Of a DNA stretch of 64,000 nucleotides, positions 10,159-19,411 are shown piece by piece (position 1 is the stretch's first letter; each line of letters starts with the position of its first letter). The stretch covers positions 558,001 through 622,000 of the forward strand of contig CANKZZ010000002.1 of assembly GCA_947488655.1 (NCBI GenBank), given 5' to 3'. The translations under genes and the position numbers were made by a program. The notes beneath the pieces are model-generated. The model saw only the letters and a program-made list of their open reading frames with translations. It had not been told where the DNA came from and searched no databases. Source of the stretch: an uncultured Psychroserpens sp. Lineage in GTDB: Bacteria > Bacteroidota > Bacteroidia > Flavobacteriales > Flavobacteriaceae.

Positions 10159-10575
10159 ATGAGAAATCACAATTTACTTTATATCATATTTCTATTCATC
10201 TTTGTTTCTTGTAATTCTGATGATGATAAAATTATGTTTGCCTGTGGTGATAATATTATAGTAAACGAAAATTTATTTTCTCAAGAATCTCCAAATGACT
10301 TTTCCATTCAAAATGCACAAATAAGCGAGGACTGTATTTTTATAACTATAGTCTCTAATGGTTGCGATATGGAAACTTGGGTCGCTGACCTGGTTACAGA
10401 CGGGTTAGAAACGACGAGTATACCACCAGGAAGATTGCTTAGTTTAAAGTTTACCAACCTAGAAGATTGTGAAGCAGCCTTTATAAAAACGTATCAATTT
10501 TATTTGGGCAATGAGACACAGACTGTTATCTACGCACTAGAAGGTTGGGATGGAGAGCTGGTTCATAATCCTTAA
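10159..10575 (+). CDS. Putative lipoprotein, tandem paralogue 2
   Basis: Lipobox FVSCNSDDD at residues 14-22 of a 138-residue protein. It aligns over its whole length with the preceding gene: C-G-D-N-I-I-V, E-D-C-I-F-I-T, G-C-D-M-E-T-W and E-D-C-E-A-A-F take the same order and spacing. The gap between the genes is 13 bp, so they probably form one transcript and arose by tandem duplication. Function unknown. Confidence 0.7.
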   Translation: MRNHNLLYIIFLFIFVSCNSDDDKIMFACGDNIIVNENLFSQESPNDFSIQNAQISEDCIFITIVSNGCDMETWVADLVTDGLETTSIPPGRLLSLKFTNLEDCEAAFIKTYQFYLGNETQTVIYALEGWDGELVHNP

Positions 10576-10709
10576 GATGTTTTGTAAAATAAAACTGAAT
10601 TTAAAAATCCCAGGTTTTTTCACACTTTTTAAATAGATAAAACATCTCTTTTTTAAGATAAATTACAATCGATATTAACTTAAATTAGGAACATAACTTT
10701 TTTTTCGCA

Positions 10710-10717
10710 TACATTTG
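10710..10717 (+). promoter_or_regulatory. -7 element before topA
   Basis: TACATTTG fits TAnnTTTG 22 bases before the topA start codon; no convincing TTG box lies at the right distance upstream. Confidence 0.4.
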
Positions 10718-10736
10718 TAGCCTCAAAAAATCATAT

Positions 10737-13262
10737 ATGCCGAAGAATTTAGTCATTGTAGAGTCACCAGCAAAAGCCAAAACCATAGAAAAATTTCTTG
10801 GAAAAGATTTTAAAGTAGAATCTAGTTTTGGTCATATTGCAGATTTACCTTCAAAGGAATTAGGAGTTGATGTAGAAGGTGATTTTGATCCTAAATATCA
10901 AGTTTCTAAAGACAAAAAAGATGTCGTTAAAAAATTAAAAGATCTTGCAAAAAAAGCTGAAATTGTTTGGCTAGCAAGTGATGAGGATCGTGAGGGAGAA
11001 GCAATTGCTTGGCACTTAGCCGAAACTTTAGGTTTAGATAAATCCAAAACAAAACGTATAGTTTTTCATGAGATTACTAAAAGTGCGATTCAAAAAGCAA
11101 TTGAAAATCCAAGAGATATAGATTATGATTTAGTTGATGCTCAACAAGCACGTCGTATACTAGATAGAATTGTAGGTTATGAGTTGTCTCCAGTATTATG
11201 GAGAAAAGTTAAAGGAGGTTTATCTGCAGGACGTGTACAATCGGTTTCTGTACGATTAATTGTAGAGAGAGAAAGAGAAATTATAGATTTTTCACCAGAA
11301 GCCTCATATAGAATTGATGCAGAATTTTCTAACGAAGATGGTCAAACATTTAAAGCAAAGCTTCCGAAGAACTTCTCAACAAAAGAAGAGGCATATAAAT
11401 TTTTAGAGTCTAATGCAAAGGCAGATTTTAAAGTAGCAGATTTAACCAAAAAACCTGCAAAGAAATCGCCAGCTGCACCATTTACAACATCTACTTTACA
11501 ACAAGAAGCATCTAGAAAAATTGGTTTCTCAGTAAGTAGAACAATGCAAAACGCACAACGTTTGTATGAAGCAGGTTTAATTACATATATGAGAACCGAT
11601 AGTGTAAATTTATCTGATGAAGCTAGAAAAGGAGCTAAGGCAGAAATAGAACACGCTTACGGAGAGAAATTTAGTAAATCAAGACAATATAAAGGTAAGT
11701 CTAAAGGAGCTCAAGAGGCTCACGAAGCAATTAGACCAACAGATTTTAAGAAACACTCTGTAGATATAGAACGAGATCAAGCTAAATTATATGATTTAAT
11801 TTGGAAACGTGCCATTGCATCACAAATGAGCGATGCACAATTAGAGCGTACCAATGTAAAAATTGAAGCCTCGACTCATAATGAAACATTCACTGCGAAT
11901 GGAGAAGTTATCACTTTTGAAGGATTTTTAAAAGTATATTTAGAAGGTACAGATGACGAAGATATTGAGCAAGAAGGTATGTTACCAGCTATGAAAGTTA
12001 ATGAAACTTTGTTAAATAGCTACATTACTGCAACAGAGCGTTTTTCTCGTGCACCATATAGATTTACAGAAGCATCATTAGTAAAACAATTAGAAGAGTT
12101 GGGTATTGGTAGACCATCTACTTACGCACCAACTATTTCTACAATACAAAATAGAAATTACGTAGAGAAAGGATCTAATGAAGGTGTAGAGCGTGATTAC
12201 ACTCAATTAATCCTACAAGACGGTAATGTTAAAGATAATAGCTTAACCGAAAAAGTTAATAGCGATAAAGGTAAACTTGTACCAACAGATATAGGTATGA
12301 TTGTGACCGATTTTTTAGTAACTCACTTCGGAAACATTCTAGACTATAATTTTACAGCTAAAGTGGAGGCAGATTTTGACGAAATTGCCGAAGGTAAAGA
12401 GGACTGGAAAAAGATGATGAAAGATTTTTATAAGCGCTTTCATCCAGTAGTTGTCGATGTACAAGAAAATGCCGATAGAGAATCTGGTGAACGCATCTTG
12501 GGTAAAGATCCAAAAACGGGTAAACAAGTTAGTGTGCGTTTAGGAAAATTTGGACCAATGGTACAAATAGGTACAGTAGACGATGAAGAGAAACCAACAT
12601 TTGCTAGTTTATCACCAGATCAACAACTAACCACTATAACTTATGAGGAAGCAATGGATTTGTTTCAATTGCCAAAAAGTTTAGGTACATATGAAGGAGA
12701 ACCTGTTGAGGTTAATAATGGTCGTTTTGGTCCTTATGTAAAATTTGGTAAAGCCTTTGTGTCATTGCCTAAAGGAACAAACCCATTAGATGTAGAAATG
12801 GATCAGGCTATTGAGCTTATTAAAGAGAAGCAAAAGGCAGATGCTCCTATTTATATGTATAAAGATTTACCAGTACAAAAAGGTAAAGGACGTTTTGGAC
12901 CATTTATAAAATGGAACAATATGTTTATCAACGTTAATAAAAAATACGATTGGGATAATTTATCTGACAATGATATCGTAACATTGATAGAAGAAAAAAT
13001 TCAAAAAGAAATAGATAAGGTAATTCATAACTGGGAAGATGAAGGTATTCGTGTAGAGAAAGCAAGATGGGGAAGACACAACATCATTAAAGGTAAAATC
13101 AAAGTAGAGCTACCAAAAACTGTTGATGTTACAGAAATGACCCTAGAGGAAGCTAAAGCCGAAATTGAAAAGAAAGCGCCAAAGAAAAAAGCAGCAGCCA
13201 AAAAGAAAGCACCAGCAAAGAAGAAAACTACTGCTAAAAAGAAAACAACTACTAAAAAATAA
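10737..13262 (+). CDS. topA: DNA topoisomerase I (type IA)
   Basis: Relaxes negative supercoils by single-strand passage. The TOPRIM domain at the N-terminus holds the metal site SDEDREGE (81-88), and the active-site tyrosine is Tyr284 in GLITYMRTDS. The C-terminal half contains repeated GRFGPFV/K blocks (topoisomerase C-terminal repeats) instead of Cys4 zinc ribbons. It finishes with a Lys/Ala-rich tail (from about 812) of histone-like repeats, a common addition in Bacteroidetes. The 841-residue length is normal. The following gene starts 7 bp downstream. Confidence 0.98.
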   Translation: MPKNLVIVESPAKAKTIEKFLGKDFKVESSFGHIADLPSKELGVDVEGDFDPKYQVSKDKKDVVKKLKDLAKKAEIVWLASDEDREGEAIAWHLAETLGLDKSKTKRIVFHEITKSAIQKAIENPRDIDYDLVDAQQARRILDRIVGYELSPVLWRKVKGGLSAGRVQSVSVRLIVEREREIIDFSPEASYRIDAEFSNEDGQTFKAKLPKNFSTKEEAYKFLESNAKADFKVADLTKKPAKKSPAAPFTTSTLQQEASRKIGFSVSRTMQNAQRLYEAGLITYMRTDSVNLSDEARKGAKAEIEHAYGEKFSKSRQYKGKSKGAQEAHEAIRPTDFKKHSVDIERDQAKLYDLIWKRAIASQMSDAQLERTNVKIEASTHNETFTANGEVITFEGFLKVYLEGTDDEDIEQEGMLPAMKVNETLLNSYITATERFSRAPYRFTEASLVKQLEELGIGRPSTYAPTISTIQNRNYVEKGSNEGVERDYTQLILQDGNVKDNSLTEKVNSDKGKLVPTDIGMIVTDFLVTHFGNILDYNFTAKVEADFDEIAEGKEDWKKMMKDFYKRFHPVVVDVQENADRESGERILGKDPKTGKQVSVRLGKFGPMVQIGTVDDEEKPTFASLSPDQQLTTITYEEAMDLFQLPKSLGTYEGEPVEVNNGRFGPYVKFGKAFVSLPKGTNPLDVEMDQAIELIKEKQKADAPIYMYKDLPVQKGKGRFGPFIKWNNMFINVNKKYDWDNLSDNDIVTLIEEKIQKEIDKVIHNWEDEGIRVEKARWGRHNIIKGKIKVELPKTVDVTEMTLEEAKAEIEKKAPKKKAAAKKKAPAKKKTTAKKKTTTKK

Positions 13263-13269
13263 ATAACTC

Positions 13270-14436
13270 ATGAATTTTAATTTTTTGTCTCCTGTCTCTG
13301 ATGCAGTTTTAGCTCATAACGAACTATTGTCTGACCAAGCACTGGGAAAGAAAATGAAAATTCATTCTGCACAAAACGGTATTCCAGACCTTAAAGAGGT
13401 CAAAATGGCCATAATTGGTGTTAAGGAAAATCGTAATGATGTTAACTATATGGGAGAAGAATTAAACTTCGATACCATTAGAACATCTTTATATGCACTA
13501 TTTCCAGGTAATTGGCATTCTGTCGTAGCCGATTTAGGAGATATACCAGCAGGTGCAACAATAGAAGATACTTATTATGCATTACGTACAATAATTTCGG
13601 TATTAATAGAAAATAAAGTAATACCAATTATTATAGGAGGTAGTCAAGATTTAACATATGCTAATTATCGCGCATATGATACAATGTCACCTATGATAAA
13701 TATTGTTAATGTAGATTCTAACTTTGATCTTGGTGATGCTTCCGTAGAAATGAAAAATAATAGTTTCCTCGGAAAAGTAATTTTAGAGCAACCTTATAAT
13801 CTATTCAATTATTCTGTGGTAGGGTATCAAACCTATTTTAACTCACAAGAAGAAATTGATTTAATGGAGAAGTTATATTTTGAAGCCTATCGTTTAGGTG
13901 AAGTAACACACTCTATTAATTTGGTAGAACCAGTGATGAGAGATGCGCATATAGTTACAATGGATTTAAAATCTGTTAGAGCAGCAGAGGTTGGTGCTAA
14001 ACAAAAGTTTTCTCCAAACGGTTTTAATGGTAAAGAGATATGTGCTATTGCTAGATACGCAGGTATAAGTAATAAGGTGTCATCATTTGGGATTTACGAA
14101 TTTAAATCAACTAACGAGTTAGACGCAACACCAATGTTAATCTCTCAAATGATATGGTATTTCATTGAAGGTTTTAATTGCAGAGTTAACGATGACGATT
14201 TTAGTAATGCTGCTAATCATCTTAAATATAATGTTCTAATAGATGATGACGAATTAATATTTTATAAAAGCGCCAAAACGGGACGTTGGTGGATAGAAAT
14301 TCCTTTTTTACCAAATGTTAATAATAAATTAAAAAAGCATACGTTATTACCTTGCACGCATGAAGATTATGTAGAAGCTAGTCATGGCAAAATACCAGAG
14401 CGTTGGTATAAAGCATATAAGAAGAACGGTATTTAA
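13270..14436 (+). CDS. Ureohydrolase (arginase/formimidoylglutamase)-like protein, probably catalytically inactive
   Basis: The 388-residue protein has the arginase/agmatinase/formimidoylglutamase fold pattern: a GGSQD segment where active enzymes have GGDHS, NVDSNFDLG in place of DAHxDxR, and MDLKSVRA in place of the SxDxDxxDP box. The manganese ligands His, His and two of the Asp are therefore missing, so hydrolysis of a guanidino compound is unlikely. The gene follows topA by 7 bp and lies directly upstream of gldK, from which a 186-bp gap with its own promoter separates it. A structural or regulatory role is inference. Confidence 0.75.
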   Translation: MNFNFLSPVSDAVLAHNELLSDQALGKKMKIHSAQNGIPDLKEVKMAIIGVKENRNDVNYMGEELNFDTIRTSLYALFPGNWHSVVADLGDIPAGATIEDTYYALRTIISVLIENKVIPIIIGGSQDLTYANYRAYDTMSPMINIVNVDSNFDLGDASVEMKNNSFLGKVILEQPYNLFNYSVVGYQTYFNSQEEIDLMEKLYFEAYRLGEVTHSINLVEPVMRDAHIVTMDLKSVRAAEVGAKQKFSPNGFNGKEICAIARYAGISNKVSSFGIYEFKSTNELDATPMLISQMIWYFIEGFNCRVNDDDFSNAANHLKYNVLIDDDELIFYKSAKTGRWWIEIPFLPNVNNKLKKHTLLPCTHEDYVEASHGKIPERWYKAYKKNGI

Positions 14437-14522
14437 TATCGTTAAAATGATAAATTTAACATATCTTTAATCGACGAAATGTTAACTTTTTGGGATTAAG
14501 TGCAAAAAAGATTGAAAAAAAA

Positions 14523-14553
14523 TTGGATTTATCAATATATATAAATATGTTTA
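14523..14553 (+). promoter_or_regulatory. Candidate promoter of the gldKLMN operon
   Basis: TTG (14523-14525), 20 bases, then TATGTTTA (14546-14553), one base off TAnnTTTG. It lies 70 bases before gldK. Confidence 0.45.
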
Positions 14554-14622
14554 CATCCTTAAAAAAATTAAGCACAACAATTAACACATAATTACAACTA
14601 AATAATTTAACCTCAAGTTTCT

Positions 14623-15993
14623 ATGAATATTAAGAAGTTTGCCTTATTAACAACTGTTTTAGCCCTTATGGTTAGCTGTAACTCTGGAGACAGAGGACAA
14701 CTAGTAGGAGTTAAAGGAAAGAAATGGCACCCAGAAAAACCTTACGGTATGACACTCATACCAGGTGGTGCATTTATTATGGGAAAATCTGATGACGATT
14801 TAGCTGGAGTACAAGATGCTCCAACTAGAACCGTAACAGTAAGAGCCTTTTATATGGATGAGACAGAAATCACTAATAGTGAGTATCGTCAATTCGTAGA
14901 ATGGGTAAGAGATTCTACTCTAAGAACCAAATTAGCAATTTTAGCTGATGAGATTGGTGAAACTCCAGGTAATGGTGGTATTGGAGAGTTTGCATTTCAA
15001 GGTGCAGATCCAGAAGAAATGACTGTATATGAAAAGTATATGGACAATAATTACAGTGGCTTAGGACCTACAGGCTACGAAGGGAAAAAATTAAATAAAG
15101 ATGTTGATTTGATCTTTGACACAGCAGATTATCCAGATGAATATTATGCTGAGGTTATGGATACAATGTATCTTCCTATAGAGGAGTCTTACAATGGTCA
15201 ACGTACTTGGGATGTATCAAAATTTAAATTTCAGTATAAATACATGGACATTCAAAAAGCTGCTAAAAACAGAGATTTGAAGCGTAGTGATGTTATTATT
15301 ACTGAAGAAGTAAAAATATATCCAGATACTACTGCATGGATTAGAGATTTTTCTTACTCATACAATGAGCCTATGCATAATGATTATTTCTGGCATGACG
15401 CTTATGGAGATTATCCAGTAGTGGGTGTGTCTTGGAAACAAGCTAAAGCATTCTGTCAATGGAGAACTCTTTATCACAACGCTTATAGAAAATCAAAAGG
15501 AAATCATTTTGTAAATTCTTATAGATTACCTTCAGAAGCAGAATGGGAATATGCTGCAAGAGGTGGTCTTCAAGGAGCAACATATCCTTGGGGTGGACCA
15601 TATGCTAAAAATGATAGAGGTTGCTTTATGGCAAACTTTAAACCATTACGTGGTGATTATGCTGCAGATCAAGCTTTATATACAGTAGAGGCTGATGCTT
15701 ATGAGCCAAACGATTTCAACCTATACAATATGGCTGGTAACGTTTCAGAATGGGTACAAGGTTCTTACGATGCTGCATCTTACGAATATATGGCATCATT
15801 TAATCCAAATGTGAACAATCCAGATAACGAACGTAAAGTTGTTCGTGGAGGATCTTGGAAAGATGTTGCATACTTTTTACAAGTAAGTTCAAGGGATTAT
15901 GAATATGCAGATTCTGCAAGAAGCTATATTGGATTTAGAACTGTTCAAGATTACATGGGAACTGAGGTAACAAAGAACGCTGCAACAAACTAA
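14623..15993 (+). CDS. gldK: Gliding motility / type IX secretion lipoprotein GldK
   Basis: Outer-membrane lipoprotein that with GldN forms the periplasmic ring of the type IX secretion system. The signal peptide ends in the lipobox LMVSC (Cys19). From about residue 44 the chain has a formylglycine-generating-enzyme (SUMF1-like) fold: MTLIPGGAFIMG, TEITNSEYRQFV, PVVGVSWKQAKAFCQWR, RLPSEAEWEYAARGG and VVRGGSWKD are all recognisable. GldK is thought to use the fold structurally rather than enzymatically. First gene of gldK-L-M-N. Confidence 0.96.
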   Translation: MNIKKFALLTTVLALMVSCNSGDRGQLVGVKGKKWHPEKPYGMTLIPGGAFIMGKSDDDLAGVQDAPTRTVTVRAFYMDETEITNSEYRQFVEWVRDSTLRTKLAILADEIGETPGNGGIGEFAFQGADPEEMTVYEKYMDNNYSGLGPTGYEGKKLNKDVDLIFDTADYPDEYYAEVMDTMYLPIEESYNGQRTWDVSKFKFQYKYMDIQKAAKNRDLKRSDVIITEEVKIYPDTTAWIRDFSYSYNEPMHNDYFWHDAYGDYPVVGVSWKQAKAFCQWRTLYHNAYRKSKGNHFVNSYRLPSEAEWEYAARGGLQGATYPWGGPYAKNDRGCFMANFKPLRGDYAADQALYTVEADAYEPNDFNLYNMAGNVSEWVQGSYDAASYEYMASFNPNVNNPDNERKVVRGGSWKDVAYFLQVSSRDYEYADSARSYIGFRTVQDYMGTEVTKNAATN

Positions 15994-16070
15994 TCAAACA
16001 AATAATTAACTAAACTAAATATTAATCTACTTAAGTTACAACTGACTTAAAAAACTAAAAACACAAAATT

Positions 16071-16706
16071 ATGGCACAGAAAGGAAAAATCACAATCGCT
16101 AATATGGTCTATGGACTAGGAGCTGCAATCGTTATACTTGGAGCTTTATTTAAAATTCAACACTGGCCAGGAGGTTCGTTGATTTTAACAATTGGGATGA
16201 TTGTTGAGGCCTTAGTATTTACATATTCTGCATTCGAAAGACAACAATCAGATTTAGATTGGTCATTAGTATATCCTGAATTAGCTGGAGGAGCAACAAC
16301 AACTAGAAAAGCTAAAAAAGAGGAGCCTAAAGATGCAGAAGGATTATTATCTAAAAAATTAGACAACTTATTAAAAGATGCTAAAATTGACGGTGAGTTA
16401 ATGGCAAGTTTAGGTAACAGTATCAAGAATTTTGAAGGTGCTGCTAAAGGAATTAGCCCAACTGTTGATGCTATGGCTGCTCAAAAGAAGTACAGCGAAG
16501 AAATGTCTTTAGCTGCTGCACAAATGGAGTCTTTAAATAGTCTTTATAAAGTACAAATGGATTCTGCAAACCGTCAGGCTGCAATTAATGAGGAGTCTGT
16601 TACAAATGCTGAGAAATTAAAAGAGCAAATGCAATCATTAGCATCTAACTTATCTTCATTAAATGGAGTATATGGTGGTATGTTATCTGCAATGAATAAG
16701 AACTAA
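16071..16706 (+). CDS. gldL: Gliding motility / type IX secretion protein GldL
   Basis: Inner-membrane half of the proton-driven GldLM motor that energises type IX secretion and gliding. Two transmembrane helices lie near residues 10-27 and 32-52, with the buried FKIQHWPGG segment conserved in GldL. A long cytoplasmic coiled-coil, Ala/Lys/Glu-rich domain follows. Its 211 residues match the family. The spacing of 77 bp from gldK and 52 bp to gldM suits a single operon. Confidence 0.95.
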   Translation: MAQKGKITIANMVYGLGAAIVILGALFKIQHWPGGSLILTIGMIVEALVFTYSAFERQQSDLDWSLVYPELAGGATTTRKAKKEEPKDAEGLLSKKLDNLLKDAKIDGELMASLGNSIKNFEGAAKGISPTVDAMAAQKKYSEEMSLAAAQMESLNSLYKVQMDSANRQAAINEESVTNAEKLKEQMQSLASNLSSLNGVYGGMLSAMNKN

Positions 16707-16758
16707 TTAGTTTTTTGAACTATAATTAATTTATTAACTACTAAAAAAACTAATTAAC

Positions 16759-18321
16759 ATGGCAGGAGGAAAATTATCTGCAAGGCAGAAAATGATTAAC
16801 TTAATGTACTTAGTCTTCATTGCGATGATGGCTATGAACATGTCGAAAGAAGTATTATCTGCTTTCGGTTTAATGGAAGCTAAATTTGCGAGCGCAAATG
16901 TAGTTACAGCTGATATGAATGAAAAGTTACTTGCTAACTTAGAAGTCAAAGCTGAAGAAAAACCAGCCGAATTTGCTACAGCAGCAAATAAGGCAAAAGA
17001 AATCAGTGTTGCATCTGATGAATTCTTTAAATATTTAGAATCATTAAAAACGCAACTTTTACAAAAAGGCGATTACGCTATAGACCCTAAAACAGGAAAG
17101 CTTCCTTTTGAAGCGATGGATAAAACCGATATTCTTGATGAAATGTGGTTTACAGGAGATAGATTGACAAAAGAAGGTCAAGCTGTAATGGCTAAAATTG
17201 ATGCTTATAAATCTAAAGTAAAAAGTATTATTGGTAATGACGTAAAATATCAAAAAGCAATAGAGAACTTTGAGAACAGGTTTAGTACAGCTCAAGAAGA
17301 GAATAAAGATGGAAAGAAAATAGATTGGTTAGATTACCATTTTAAAGGATTTCCTGCAATTGCATCTTATACTAAATTAACAGCATTACAAAATGATGTT
17401 AAAGTAACAGAGGCAAACATGTTTAACGTATTTTTAGGTAACACTTTAGACGAGGCTGTTTCTCTTAAAAACTATACTGCGATTGTAATTGCAGATAAGT
17501 CTGCATTCTTTGCAGGAGAGAAATTTCAAGGTAAAGTTGTATTAGGAAAATACGCAAACGTAACACCAACAGGATTAAGTGTAGGTGGTTCTTCAGTAGA
17601 TTTAGAAAAAGCTATCGATTCAACTGGTGCTGCTCGTTTAGATTTTGGAGTTGGTGGAGTTGGTGAACATGAAATCGATGGTGTTTTTACATTCTTAGAA
17701 GATGGTAAGCCATTAGAAATTCCAATTAAAGGAAACTATGTAGTAGTACCTCGTCCAAACTCTGCAACTATTTCTGCAGATAAGATGAACGTAGTATATC
17801 GTGGTGTTGTTAACCCAATGACTATATCTTTTGCTGGTGTACCAGATAATAAAGTATCTGCTTCAGGTGCTGGATTAAAAAGAGGATCAGGTACAGGGAA
17901 ATATACAATGGTACCAACATCTGGTAGAGAAGTTACAATTAATGTAACTGCAACACTTGATGACGGTTCTAAAGTTAGTGATAAAGCTGTATTTAGAATT
18001 AAGGATATACCAAAACCTTCTGGTCAAATGGCAGGTCAAAGTAATCCTAAATTACCTAGAAACAATGTTGCAGTAGGAAAAGTTGAGGCTGTTTTAGAAG
18101 ATTTTGATTTTGACTTACCATTAACTGTAACTGGATTTAAAATGAAAGTAGAAGGTAAACCTTCAGTAACATGTTCTGGTAACAGATTAAATGGTGCTGC
18201 AAAGTCTGCATTAGCAAGTGCTAAGCGTGGATCTCAAGTTCAAATTTTTGATATCAAATCAAGAAGTAATGGACCTGCGATTAAGCCAGCATCACCTATT
18301 GTTATTGAGTTAACTAACTAA
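16759..18321 (+). CDS. gldM: Gliding motility / type IX secretion protein GldM
   Basis: Partner of GldL in the motor: a single N-terminal transmembrane helix (about 14-34, within RQKMINLMYLVFIAMMAMNMS) followed by a large periplasmic region of four beta-rich domains that reach the GldK/N ring. The opening MAGGKLSARQKMIN and 520-residue length are typical. The Ig-like repeats are visible as alternating strands rich in Val/Thr. Third gene of the operon. Confidence 0.96.
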   Translation: MAGGKLSARQKMINLMYLVFIAMMAMNMSKEVLSAFGLMEAKFASANVVTADMNEKLLANLEVKAEEKPAEFATAANKAKEISVASDEFFKYLESLKTQLLQKGDYAIDPKTGKLPFEAMDKTDILDEMWFTGDRLTKEGQAVMAKIDAYKSKVKSIIGNDVKYQKAIENFENRFSTAQEENKDGKKIDWLDYHFKGFPAIASYTKLTALQNDVKVTEANMFNVFLGNTLDEAVSLKNYTAIVIADKSAFFAGEKFQGKVVLGKYANVTPTGLSVGGSSVDLEKAIDSTGAARLDFGVGGVGEHEIDGVFTFLEDGKPLEIPIKGNYVVVPRPNSATISADKMNVVYRGVVNPMTISFAGVPDNKVSASGAGLKRGSGTGKYTMVPTSGREVTINVTATLDDGSKVSDKAVFRIKDIPKPSGQMAGQSNPKLPRNNVAVGKVEAVLEDFDFDLPLTVTGFKMKVEGKPSVTCSGNRLNGAAKSALASAKRGSQVQIFDIKSRSNGPAIKPASPIVIELTN

Positions 18322-18358
18322 TCAACTTAATAGAATAACCCAAATTAAAATTAAAAAG

Positions 18359-19258
18359 ATGAATTATAAATTTTTATTATCAATCATTGCCACAGTTTGT
18401 ATAACATCTAGTGTATGTTCTCAAGCTAACATTTTAAATGCCAAGAAACCTGCAGAGGTTGGTGTTAAAACTGAAGCGCAATTAGCATTAGATTATGACA
18501 AACCTTTAGAATACGGTTATGTTGATGATAGAGACATTTTATTTTCTAAAATGACTTGGGAAAAAGTGGTTTTAGATGAACGTGTTAATTTTCCATTATA
18601 CTTTCCAGTAGATACTAATAATATCGGTAAAGAAAGACGCTCTTTATATCATACGTTGATTAAAGGTGTAAAAGATGGTAAAATAACAAATGTTTATAAT
18701 GATTCTTATTTTTCTCAAAAGAGAACACAAAAGGAACTTCAAGACATCACAACTAAAGTTGATACTTTAGATATTGGTTATGACCAATTAAATGCAGATG
18801 GTTATGTAGATCCAGAATATATCACAACAACAACTATCGAAGCGTATCATATTAGTGCTTATTTAATTAAAGGCCTTTGGTATTTTGATAAGCGTCATGG
18901 AGAATTAAAGTATAGAATTCTTGGTATTGCACCTGCAGCACCAGATGTGAACTTCTTAGATTCTGAAGATGAGGCTCAAAAAATGCCTAATGCATTATTT
19001 TGGGTATTCTATCCAGAAGCAAGAGAGGTGTTACATGCAGGTAAAGCATTTAATAACAAAAACAGTGCTATGCCATTAACATTTGATCACTTACTTAATT
19101 CTAGACGTTTTAATGGTTATATGTACAAAGAAGAAAATGTATATGGTGATAGAGAAGTAAAAGACTATGTTACAGACAATGCACTTATGCAACTTTTAGA
19201 GTCAGATCGTATTAAAGAGAAGATTCGTAACTTCGAACAAGACATGTGGTCTTACTAA
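18359..19258 (+). CDS. gldN: Gliding motility / type IX secretion protein GldN
   Basis: Periplasmic ring partner of GldK. A signal peptide (about 1-21, ending SSVCSQ) precedes a soluble domain with the GldN hallmarks YVDDRDILFSKMTWEKVVLDERVN and, near the centre, AYHISAYLIKGLWYFDKRHGELKYRILGIAP. The length of 299 residues is normal. It closes the gldKLMN operon and is followed by a strong terminator 20 bp downstream. Loss of GldN in related bacteria abolishes secretion and gliding. Confidence 0.95.
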   Translation: MNYKFLLSIIATVCITSSVCSQANILNAKKPAEVGVKTEAQLALDYDKPLEYGYVDDRDILFSKMTWEKVVLDERVNFPLYFPVDTNNIGKERRSLYHTLIKGVKDGKITNVYNDSYFSQKRTQKELQDITTKVDTLDIGYDQLNADGYVDPEYITTTTIEAYHISAYLIKGLWYFDKRHGELKYRILGIAPAAPDVNFLDSEDEAQKMPNALFWVFYPEAREVLHAGKAFNNKNSAMPLTFDHLLNSRRFNGYMYKEENVYGDREVKDYVTDNALMQLLESDRIKEKIRNFEQDMWSY

Positions 19259-19278
19259 GAGAATATAAATATTATAGA

Positions 19279-19310
19279 AACGCTCACTTTTAAAGTGGGC
19301 GTTTTTTTTT
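19279..19310 (+). terminator. Terminator of gldKLMN
   Basis: Twelve-base-pair stem with one T-G pair (19279-19290 with 19292-19303) followed by a run of T up to 19310. Confidence 0.9.
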
Positions 19311-19411
19311 GTTTTATAACTTCGGAAATTGGAATCTTTTAAGTAAAGTCAAATCATTGTAATTATATCTTGTTTACATTTGTGTTTCCATTTATTAAAA
19401 TTGGTTAACTA

